This document shows positions 1-4,725 of a DNA stretch of 7,239 nucleotides, piece by piece (within the stretch, counting starts at the first letter, position 1; the number at the start of each line of letters is the position of its first letter). Made by a program: the position numbers and the translations under genes. Source of the DNA: Paenibacillaceae bacterium UBA6304 (GTDB lineage Bacteria > Bacillota > Bacilli > Paenibacillales > Paenibacillaceae); the NCBI GenBank assembly GCA_002439285.1, contig DJTQ01000230.1, positions 1-7,239 on the forward strand. The letters run 5' to 3'. The notes beneath the pieces are model-generated. The model did no database searches and had not been told where the DNA came from. It saw only the letters and a list, made by a program, of their open reading frames with translations.

Positions 1-2
1 AT

Positions 3-149
3 GATTCCGAAGAAGCGGAGCGTTCGCCTTTGGTACTGGATTTCTTCCGCGTCCGATTCTATATGATCAAGAAATCTGGAACCAACAGCGAGCGTAGGAA
101 CATTTTACGTACTTGCCCCGCATCCGTCTTAATAGTTCATCTTACATAG
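3..149 (+). CDS. C-terminal end of an unidentified upstream gene (5' end outside the window)
   Basis: Frame 3 is open from the left edge to a TAG at 147-149, giving about 48 residues with no start needed inside the window. Up to about residue 26 the codons look like those of the neighbouring genes (many G/C third positions) and the peptide contains a stretch LVLDFFRVRFYMIKKSG that looks like real protein. The last 20 residues look less protein-like. The other two plus-strand frames stop at 64-66 and by about 113. The stop lies 24 bases before the next start, so this gene and the two that follow are probably co-transcribed. I do not recognise the family. In B. subtilis a similar glycosyltransferase (YdaM) follows a polysaccharide-deacetylase-like gene (ydaL), but nothing in this short tail proves that relationship. 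Confidence 0.4.
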   Translation, partial: DSEEAERSPLVLDFFRVRFYMIKKSGTNSERRNILRTCPASVLIVHLT

Positions 150-173
150 AAGCGGTCGAAAGGAAGTGACAGC

Positions 174-317
174 ATGATCGACTATCCATGGTTCATAATT
201 CTGTGCATCGTCATCTCCTCGTTATTTACACTTGCGGTGATTGTATTAACGATATTAACGTTGGTCTTCCGTGCCAGGGTGATCGATAAATATGATCGGG
301 GGAAGCCGCATGTCTGA
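174..317 (+). CDS. 47-residue single-span membrane peptide, upstream of and overlapping the glycosyltransferase
   Basis: An ATG at 174 sits 7 bases after a good Shine-Dalgarno (AAAGGAAG, 159-166) and opens a 47-codon frame ending with TGA at 315-317. Residues 7-32 are almost entirely hydrophobic (FIILCIVISSLFTLAVIVLT), which predicts one membrane helix with a short N-terminus (MIDYPW). A basic, polar tail follows (RARVIDKYDRGKPHV), so the C-terminus is probably cytoplasmic. The stop codon overlaps the glycosyltransferase start at 310 by 8 bases, an arrangement typical of translational coupling. I do not recognise a family. By analogy with small membrane partners of processive glycosyltransferases such as IcaD and PgaD it could be an accessory subunit, but this is inference from position and topology only. 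The gene is short enough to be missed by automatic annotation. Confidence 0.6.
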   Translation: MIDYPWFIILCIVISSLFTLAVIVLTILTLVFRARVIDKYDRGKPHV

Positions 318-1605
318 CTTCATCTTGATCTTCTCCGTAATCAGTATCTGGATTGCCGTCCTGGAATCCATTGTGATTATGACGGGCGCGATTAAATTTA
401 TATTTAAGCAAAATCGCTCTCCCTTGACTATTCCGAAAAATATGGACAATTACCCCACCGTAAGCGTTCTTGTGCCAGCCCATAACGAAGAGATTGTTAT
501 TGCGTTGACGGTGGAGCATATTCTTCAGCTCAATTATCCAGCCGAGAAAGTCCAGATCATCGTTATTGCAGACAACTGTACGGATCGCACGGCTGAGAAG
601 TTGAAGGCATTAAAGGACAGGGACGCTTACCGCAACCGGGACTTCATGATTTTTGAACGAACAAGGAAGGGCGGCAAGTCGGGAGCGTTGAACGATGCAA
701 GCAAGCTGGCAACCGGAGAGTGGCTTTGCATTTATGATGCGGATGCCGCACCGGAGCGAAACGCACTGGCCTTCCTTGTGCAGAAAGCGATGGAGAAGCC
801 CGATCTTTACGGCGCCGTCTTCGGCCGCAACAAGGCGAGAAACCGCAATCAGAATTTCCTGACCCGCTGCATCAATCTGGAGCTTGTAACCGCCCAGCGC
901 GTACATCATACCGGATTATGGGAACTGTTTAAAATCGGGACCATTCCGGGGACCAACTTTATCGTCAAGTCGGCACTCATTCATGAAATCGGAGGATGGG
1001 ATGAGGAGGCGATTACGGAGGATACCGCGATCTCTTTTGAGATTATGACGCGCGGTCAGTTGATCGCATTAGCGCCGCAGGCGGAGGCGTATCAGCAGGA
1101 GCCTGAGCGACTGGGTGTATATATGAGGCAGCGGGAACGGTGGGCGAAGGGGAATTATCATGTCGTTATGGACAATATCCATCATCTGTTCAACCGGTCA
1201 AGCTGGCGGATCAAGCTGCATATTCTGTATTATGCGGCCAGTTATTTCTGGTTCATGATCGCTATTATTATTTCGGATATAATTTTCGTAATGAATATCG
1301 TGTATCAGATTATAGCGTTGTTTGTTCCGCCGATCGTATCCCCTTTTATTTTCGGAGGCGATATTTTTGTATACTTAATGATCGCTTGGGCGCTGATGTA
1401 TTACATCTATGTTCTTCAGATCAATCTCGCCCTGGCTACCGATATCGGGCAGAGCAACGTCCGCAATTTCATTGTATCCGTCGTATCCTACTTCACGTAT
1501 TCCCAGCTATTTCTCGTGATTTCGGTACGGGCCTTCTACTCTTTAATTATGGATAAATTATTCCGAAGAAGAACAAAATGGTATAAAACGGAACGGTTTG
1601 ATTAA
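310..1605 (+). CDS. Membrane GT2 family glycosyltransferase, processive type (PgaC/IcaA/YdaM-like)
   Basis: Inverting family 2 glycosyltransferase of 431 residues, expected to polymerise or transfer a nucleotide-sugar-derived residue at the cytoplasmic membrane for an exopolysaccharide. One N-terminal helix (about residues 4-29) precedes the GT-A domain. The full motif set is present: VSVLVPAHNEE (51-61), IADNCTD with D88 and D92, GGKSGALNDA (121-130), the metal-binding DAD (143-145), TED with probable catalytic base D238, and QRERW (274-278), the Q-x-x-R-W signature of processive enzymes. Several helices follow (about 303-340, 350-373, 385-413) and then a basic tail. The ATG at 310 is chosen because GGGGGAAG (298-305) stands 6 bases or less upstream and it overlaps the preceding stop. 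An in-frame ATG at 292 (six more residues) also has an AGGGTGAT upstream. The polymer cannot be read from sequence. PgaC-like poly-N-acetylglucosamine synthase or the B. subtilis YdaM type are the nearest comparisons. Confidence 0.88.
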   Translation: MSDFILIFSVISIWIAVLESIVIMTGAIKFIFKQNRSPLTIPKNMDNYPTVSVLVPAHNEEIVIALTVEHILQLNYPAEKVQIIVIADNCTDRTAEKLKALKDRDAYRNRDFMIFERTRKGGKSGALNDASKLATGEWLCIYDADAAPERNALAFLVQKAMEKPDLYGAVFGRNKARNRNQNFLTRCINLELVTAQRVHHTGLWELFKIGTIPGTNFIVKSALIHEIGGWDEEAITEDTAISFEIMTRGQLIALAPQAEAYQQEPERLGVYMRQRERWAKGNYHVVMDNIHHLFNRSSWRIKLHILYYAASYFWFMIAIIISDIIFVMNIVYQIIALFVPPIVSPFIFGGDIFVYLMIAWALMYYIYVLQINLALATDIGQSNVRNFIVSVVSYFTYSQLFLVISVRAFYSLIMDKLFRRRTKWYKTERFD

Positions 1606-1803
1606 GAGAGCATTACAAGTACAAAGCATCAGCATAGAGTGAGGGGGACTTATCTACTTGCGAAAGGCAGGGGGGACAAGCCCCTTCTTGCGTTTAAACA
1701 GGGGAAGTTCTTCTAATCCGGCTGTTAGCGTATAGGAAAAGCAATCCGGGCAACACTGGAAATCATGATGCAAGATAAAAGTTGTGAAGGAGGAGTTCCC
1801 GCC
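1606..1803 (+). other. Intergenic leader with G/C-tract inverted repeats, before the lipoprotein gene
   Basis: This 198-base stretch holds no convincing gene on either strand. It contains GGGG (within 1669-1675), CCCC (1681-1684) and GGGG (1701-1704). The middle C tract can pair with either G tract: CCCCT at 1681-1685 pairs with AGGGG at 1700-1704, or with the preceding GGGG. Neither hairpin is followed by a run of T, so a standard intrinsic terminator for the glycosyltransferase is not clear. A TTGCGT (1688-1693) and TCTAAT (1712-1717) pair with an 18-base gap is only a weak sigma-A match. I compared the region with the cyclic-di-GMP and cyclic-di-AMP riboswitch consensus and could not match either. 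Confidence 0.35.
1787..1795 (+). promoter_or_regulatory. Ribosome binding site that selects a TTG start
   Basis: AAGGAGGAG is nearly a perfect anti-Shine-Dalgarno match. It lies 8 bases before an in-frame TTG at 1804 and downstream of the in-frame ATGs at 1765 and 1768, which have no comparable site in front of them. It therefore moves the start of the lipoprotein to 1804. Confidence 0.75.
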
Positions 1804-2055
1804 TTGATTATCAACTCTAGCAAGGAATTACCATCCCAAGATCACAAGAGAAACCGGTGTCGATTGCTTTGCATGATTATCGGATTCAGCGCGCTATTTT
1901 TTATGGCAGGATGCGGCCTGAAGGCCGATGAGGCCACGCTACGCAGACAGGCATCCTCACCCTGGTGGTATGTCGGCCCGTCAATTTCGGAAGGGGTATA
2001 TTCCCCAGCCGTACGGGATGAAGTGTATTCCAAAGAAACGTTAATTACCCCCTGA
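1804..2055 (+). CDS. Small lipoprotein of unknown function, TTG start
   Basis: An 83-residue protein with a lipoprotein signal peptide. A basic n-region (DHKRNRCR) leads into a hydrophobic core (about 24-34, LLCMIIGFSALFF) and the lipobox MAGC, with the lipidated cysteine at residue 37. Processing by Lgt and LspA would leave a mature peptide of about 47 residues on the outer face of the membrane. The mature part contains SSPWWYVGPSISEGVYSP and has no domain I recognise. The TTG start is preferred because of the AAGGAGGAG at 1787-1795; starting at the ATG at 1765 would place a non-signal extension with an extra cysteine ahead. The n-region is long for a signal peptide. The gene stops 2 bases before the convergent small gene on the other strand, with no terminator between them, so the two 3' ends probably overlap as transcripts. 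Confidence 0.65.
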   Translation: MIINSSKELPSQDHKRNRCRLLCMIIGFSALFFMAGCGLKADEATLRRQASSPWWYVGPSISEGVYSPAVRDEVYSKETLITP

Positions 2056-2057
2056 TA

Positions 2058-2168
2058 TTAATCTTCATCCCACTTTCGGGAGTACCCCTTTTTGGTGACA
2101 TAAAACATGGAGACAATCAGCAGGACGGCAATCAGCACCGCAGCCGCAATGGTAATGCCCATGACCAT
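2058..2168 (-). CDS. 36-residue single-span membrane protein with a KKGYSRKWDED tail
   Basis: On the minus strand an ATG at 2168 follows AAAGGGG with a 6-base gap and encodes 36 residues ending in TAA (2058-2060). Residues 3-24 form one hydrophobic helix (GITIAAAVLIAVLLIVSMFY). The tail VTKKGYSRKWDED is charged, basic then acidic, and probably cytoplasmic. A helix followed by a K-G-Y-S motif recalls the small Bacillales protein YtzI as I remember it, but I cannot confirm homology. The gene has its own promoter (TATACA/TATAGT, 2207-2235) that interlocks with the promoter of the acetyltransferase. The length, clean ribosome site, coherent topology and dedicated promoter all argue that it is real, although it is too short for most gene finders. 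A second ATG at 2162 is less well spaced from the ribosome site. Confidence 0.65.
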   Translation of the reverse strand: MVMGITIAAAVLIAVLLIVSMFYVTKKGYSRKWDED

Positions 2169-2206
2169 AGTAAGCCCCTTTCTTCAATTCAACGAATACT
2201 GACCCA

Positions 2207-2235
2207 ACTATACATGAAATGCGTTTTTTTGTATA
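2207..2235 (-). promoter_or_regulatory. Sigma-A promoter for the 36-residue membrane protein
   Basis: Read on the minus strand: -35 TATACA (2230-2235), a 17-base spacer, and -10 TATAGT (2207-2212). Both hexamers fit the sigma-A consensus reasonably well, and the start site would fall about 30 bases before the ATG at 2168. The -35 overlaps the -10 of the plus-strand promoter, and the -10 overlaps the plus-strand -35. Confidence 0.55.
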
Positions 2236-2237
2236 AT
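2209..2237 (+). promoter_or_regulatory. Sigma-A promoter for the GNAT acetyltransferase
   Basis: -35 TATACA (2209-2214, four of six consensus bases), a 17-base spacer, and a perfect -10 TATAAT (2232-2237). The expected start is near 2244, leaving a leader of about 45 bases that ends in GGGGAGG (2277-2283), 7 bases before the ATG at 2291. Confidence 0.7.
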
Positions 2238-2290
2238 GTTGCAGTTCAATCTTTTTTATAGAAAAGTTAGTTAATTGGGGAGGTTGGAGA

Positions 2291-2740
2291 ATGGCTGCGG
2301 TCATCATACATGTGGAAACGGAACAGCAATTGGAACAATGCTTGAATATCCGGAAGGAAGTTTTCGTAGAGGAGCAAAAGGTGCCTATCGATTTGGAGAT
2401 TGACGAATTTGACCGGATCAGTCCTGATGTCCACCATGTACTGGTGGAGATTGACGGTACATATGCGGCTACGGGTAGATTGACCTACTATAAAGACAAT
2501 TCGGCTAAAATGCAGCGGATCGCTGTACGTCAAACCTTCCGTTCTCAAGGAATCGGTAAAATTCTTCTGATCGCACTGGAAGAGCTTGCCCGCGAACTGG
2601 GTCTGAGTCAATCGGTACTTGACGCACAGTGCCAAGCTGAGACATTCTACCGTAAGTTGGGCTACGAGACGATCTCCACAGAACCGTTTGACGACGCGGG
2701 GATCCCGCACGTGCGAATGGTAAAGCCGCTTAAGGCCTAG
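2291..2740 (+). CDS. GNAT family N-acetyltransferase, YjcF/ElaA-like
   Basis: A 149-residue GNAT-fold enzyme expected to transfer an acetyl group from acetyl-CoA to a primary amine; the substrate is unknown. The N-terminal part (REVF-like RKEVFVEEQKVP, 21-32, followed by EIDEFD, 36-41) and the C-terminal part (DAQCQAETFYRKLGY, 111-125, and DAGIPHVRM, 135-143) match the B. subtilis YjcF pattern as I know it. The acetyl-CoA pyrophosphate loop is RSQGIGK (84-90). The length is normal for the family and the gene appears complete. The start is supported by GGGGAGG at 2277-2283. It has its own promoter and no strong terminator before the next gene. In related bacteria this family is often annotated only as a GNAT protein, so a specific role is not claimed. 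Confidence 0.85.
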   Translation: MAAVIIHVETEQQLEQCLNIRKEVFVEEQKVPIDLEIDEFDRISPDVHHVLVEIDGTYAATGRLTYYKDNSAKMQRIAVRQTFRSQGIGKILLIALEELARELGLSQSVLDAQCQAETFYRKLGYETISTEPFDDAGIPHVRMVKPLKA

Positions 2741-2744
2741 ATCA

Positions 2745-2774
2745 TAGACTTTGCGAAATAGGACATGCTATACG
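2745..2774 (+). promoter_or_regulatory. Possible promoter for the DUF3892 gene
   Basis: TAGACT (2745-2750, four of six -35 bases), an 18-base spacer, and TATACG (2769-2774) preceded by TGC, which makes an extended -10. It begins just after the acetyltransferase stop. A small hairpin, CCCCT/AGGGG with a CCTC loop (2778-2791), follows without a T tract. Readthrough from the upstream promoter is also possible. Confidence 0.4.
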
Positions 2775-2821
2775 CAACCCCTCCTCAGGGGAACATCCAA
2801 GCAGAGGAGATGTGATGCAGC

Positions 2822-3064
2822 ATGGCACTTGACGCGCGGGAAAGATTTATTGCAGTGCAACAAAACGGTGACGGAGATTTGACCGCCTTTAAAACATCCA
2901 GCGGCAGGATTCTGGATTATGATCAGGCGAAGCAGGAAGTTCAGGCCGGTGCAATTGCTGGCGTTAACTTATTCAAGGGAAGAGACGGGGATATGTATAT
3001 CCGTGGGGATGCCGACGGCGACCCGAGCAACAACCTGGATGCGCTGCCCCGTTTTGATGCATAG
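2822..3064 (+). CDS. DUF3892 domain protein, small cytosolic protein of unknown function
   Basis: An 80-residue protein whose whole length matches my recollection of the DUF3892 family: RERFIAVQQNGDGDLTAFKT, a middle LDYDQAKQEVQAGAIAGVN, and the ending GRDGDMYIRGDADGDPSNN with a final LDALPRF. There is no signal peptide or membrane helix. Function is unknown for the family. The acidic stretch D63-x-D65-x-D67-x-S-x-N71 has the spacing of the first five ligands of an EF-hand loop, but position 12 is alanine, so calcium binding is only a guess. The ribosome site AGAGGAGA (2803-2810) is 11 bases from the ATG, slightly long. The gene ends 45 bases before a strong terminator, so it closes this transcription unit. 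Confidence 0.8.
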   Translation: MALDARERFIAVQQNGDGDLTAFKTSSGRILDYDQAKQEVQAGAIAGVNLFKGRDGDMYIRGDADGDPSNNLDALPRFDA

Positions 3065-3109
3065 CAACATATTTGGTTTAACTGTTAACCGTTTGACTCA
3101 CTTCAGTTT

Positions 3110-3147
3110 AAACAGCCCACGGAGATGATTCCGGGGGCTGTTTTTTT
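3110..3147 (+). terminator. Rho-independent terminator after the DUF3892 gene
   Basis: AAACAGCCC (3110-3118) pairs with GGGCTGTTT (3135-3143), and an inner CGGA/TCCG (3120-3123 with 3130-3133) extends the stem around a 6-base loop with one mismatch. The seven T at 3141-3147 follow. On the minus strand the same stem lies directly after the hydrolase stop codon but has a weaker T tail (TTTAAACT), so it may serve both genes. Confidence 0.85.
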
Positions 3148-3880
3148 ACAGGACATAGATATCATGCTGGCGAAGGAACCCCATCTCCGCAGTATGGCCG
3201 AGGTAGTCTTCCATTTCGTCACCGTAATGCATAAGCAGGATTTTGCTGCGGATTTCCGGGGGTAAGGATAACAGTTCTTCCAGCGTCGTATGCACTTCTC
3301 CCGCACCCGTAAGTTGAACTTCATGCAGAATTTTTCGGCAGTTTCGCTCCTGCACGAGCTGGGTCAGCATTTCGGGCTGAAACACTTTGTCCGCACTATA
3401 GAAAATTTCATCGTTAATATATAGAGAATAACTCGCTTTGCCCGGGATATGAGGCGTCCGGATCATTTCAACGCTTAAATTCGGCGATAGTTGGCAGGCC
3501 TTCCCTTCGGTCAGCGGCCGAACCTCGAAAGCATCCTCCAACGATGAGATGCCATCCTGGCCAAGTCCGCCTTTCAGCGTATTTTCCCATAGGGGAGTGA
3601 TCAATTGATCGGCGATGTAGAGGACAGGCTTACGCCCGGCTCCATACTTCATCCGGAAGACCAATTCTTCAAGTCCGCCCACGTGGTCTCCATGAATATG
3701 GGTCACCAGGACGGCGTCGATCTCTTCCAGCGGTTTGCCAAGTTGATGCAGTGAGAGCGGTGCAGTAATGCCGCAGTCGATCAGCAGGGTGAAATCGTCG
3801 GCATAAATTAAGCCGTTATTATTATAGTACTTTTTGGCAAATGCGCCGCCCGTACCTAACATTTGAAGACGAAGTGTCAT
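3146..3880 (-). CDS. Metallo-beta-lactamase-fold hydrolase, RNase Z-like branch
   Basis: A 244-residue cytosolic protein of the metallo-beta-lactamase superfamily, expected to be a two-metal (usually zinc) hydrolase. Metal ligands are visible: HIHGDH (61-66), H144 (RTPHIPG), D164 (YSADK) and H218 (LMHYGDE). The segment LHEVQLTG...VHTTLEE (186-202) resembles the HEAT/AHST region of ribonuclease Z and related phosphodiesterases. The length is shorter than the roughly 300 residues of a standard RNase Z, and no long flexible arm is obvious, so tRNA 3'-processing should not be assumed. An arylsulfatase or lactonase-type activity is equally possible. The start at 3880 is chosen over an in-frame ATG at 3925 because AGGAGGGA lies just upstream of it (3885-3892 on the plus strand) and the conserved beta strand [12 protein letters not shown] begins right there. 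Confidence 0.85.
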   Translation of the reverse strand: MTLRLQMLGTGGAFAKKYYNNNGLIYADDFTLLIDCGITAPLSLHQLGKPLEEIDAVLVTHIHGDHVGGLEELVFRMKYGAGRKPVLYIADQLITPLWENTLKGGLGQDGISSLEDAFEVRPLTEGKACQLSPNLSVEMIRTPHIPGKASYSLYINDEIFYSADKVFQPEMLTQLVQERNCRKILHEVQLTGAGEVHTTLEELLSLPPEIRSKILLMHYGDEMEDYLGHTAEMGFLRQHDIYVL

Positions 3881-3884
3881 GATA

Positions 3885-3892
3885 TCCCTCCT
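3885..3892 (-). promoter_or_regulatory. Ribosome binding site fixing the hydrolase start
   Basis: On the minus strand AGGAGGGA precedes the ATG at 3880 by 4 bases (6 from the AGGAGG core). The alternative ATG at 3925 would put this site inside the coding sequence, so translation from 3880 is favoured. Confidence 0.75.
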
Positions 3893-4003
3893 GGACAGTA
3901 CAAAATCGAATTTTCCTTGTTTCACCTAATTTACACAATTTCGAATCACAGTGAAAGTCTGAGTTTGTAAAAAATGTTTAATCTTTTAGTAAATCACCGC
4001 AAC

Positions 4004-4047
4004 TTGATTCTCCGCCGGGAGTATAAATTTACATCAACATGAATCAA
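4004..4047. repeat. Inverted repeat TTGATTC/GAATCAA before the stalk-domain gene
   Basis: TTGATTC (4004-4010) and GAATCAA (4041-4047) are perfect 7-bp inverted arms separated by 30 bases. A CAA/TTG extension would need one bulge. TATAAA (4022-4027), the best -10-like hexamer in the divergent spacer, lies between the arms, and the right arm abuts the ribosome site GGAGGG (4050-4055). TTGATT is only 12 bases from TATAAA, too close to be its -35. I see no clear promoter in 3881-4062 for either gene. Confidence 0.35.
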
Positions 4048-4062
4048 TTGGAGGGTTATTAA

Positions 4063-4617
4063 ATGAGATGGAGAAGAGTTGCCTTGCTAGTTGTTGCGTT
4101 CTCCTTGATGGGAGGTTCACTGCTGTTTGCTGATTCCGCTTCCCAGAAAGTTAAATTGTTTCTCAACGGTCGTGAATTGGGTGACGGGGGGTACATGATT
4201 GAGGGTAAGACCTACATCCCCGTGCGCGAACTCGAAGGTTTAGTAGAATATGACGATTCCACAAAAACGGTTAAATACTATAAACCGAACGTCCATATGT
4301 TTTTGTTTACGGTTGATGGAGTATTTGGAGATATAAAGAAGACCGGAAAGCTGAAATTCAACGTGTTCTCCCAGATCGATAATTTACGCACGGATATTTC
4401 CGCGGTGCGAGTCTCCATTACGGCCCCGGACGGGGCCTCAAAAGTGATACAAACGGACGAAATTAAAGAACAACAGGATAATTTCTGGTTCCGTACGGAA
4501 GATTACACCTATGATTTCAAATCAGCCGGTAAATATACGGTGGGCTTCTATATGAAAGCCAGCGGCGGGTCGGATTTTACGCTCGTCTCCGAGAAGATCA
4601 TTAACGTGCTCAAGTAA
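4063..4617 (+). CDS. Secreted protein with a short copper-amine-oxidase-N (stalk) segment
   Basis: A 184-residue exported protein. A signal peptide (RWRR, then a hydrophobic core at about 6-22, cleavage probably near A23 or A26) leads into KVKLFLNGRELGDGGYMIEGKTYIPVREL (29-57), which carries the L-N-G...Y-IPVRE signature of the copper amine oxidase N-terminal or stalk domain (PF07833). Only the first part of that domain is seen. The name does not imply copper or oxidase activity; in Paenibacillus these domains are common non-catalytic parts of exported and cell-wall proteins. Residues 75-184 look like a beta-rich Ig-like domain (GKLKFNVFS, AVRVSITAPDG, GKYTVGFYMKASG). There is no membrane anchor or sortase motif, so it should be released or wall-associated. 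The start is supported by GGAGGG (4050-4055), 7 bases upstream of the ATG. Confidence 0.78.
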   Translation: MRWRRVALLVVAFSLMGGSLLFADSASQKVKLFLNGRELGDGGYMIEGKTYIPVRELEGLVEYDDSTKTVKYYKPNVHMFLFTVDGVFGDIKKTGKLKFNVFSQIDNLRTDISAVRVSITAPDGASKVIQTDEIKEQQDNFWFRTEDYTYDFKSAGKYTVGFYMKASGGSDFTLVSEKIINVLK

Positions 4618-4641
4618 GCGTCAGGAACTCGTATTCCCAAA

Positions 4642-4670
4642 TTGACCTGTCTCCCTTTAAATGGTACGAT
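4642..4670 (+). promoter_or_regulatory. Sigma-A promoter for the DUF1292 gene
   Basis: -35 TTGACC (4642-4647, five of six), a 17-base spacer, and -10 TACGAT (4665-4670) preceded by TGG, giving an extended -10. The expected start is near 4677, leaving a leader of about 50 bases. Inverted arms CTCGTAT (4628-4634) and ATACGAG (4669-4675) enclose the promoter. Confidence 0.75.
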
Positions 4671-4725
4671 ACGAGGGAAACCGACAGGGTTCAACACATT
4701 AAATTAATTAAAGTGAGGTATTTCA

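Noticed and set aside
1140..1556. Plus-strand 138-residue open frame inside the glycosyltransferase
   Set aside because: It lies in another frame of a gene with all its catalytic motifs, and its translation is rich in Arg, Cys and Tyr with no sensible topology.
1606..1803. Possible cyclic-di-GMP or cyclic-di-AMP riboswitch in the lipoprotein leader, suggested by GGGGACAAGCCCC and AATCCGGCTGTTAGCG
   Set aside because: The conserved cores and helix order of neither class can be laid out on the sequence. The resemblance is limited to short G/C-rich words.
2267..2710. Minus-strand 147-residue open frame antisense to the acetyltransferase
   Set aside because: It is the complement of a well-supported GNAT gene. 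It lacks a ribosome site and a recognisable domain.
2778..2791. CCCCT/AGGGG hairpin after the acetyltransferase as a terminator
   Set aside because: The 5-bp stem has no following T tract and overlaps the probable start site of the DUF3892 transcript.
3075..3113. GGTTTAACTGTTAACC and GTTTAAAC palindromic words before the DUF3892 terminator as an attachment site
   Set aside because: The first is imperfect, the second is a short restriction-type palindrome, and no integrase or boundary is nearby.
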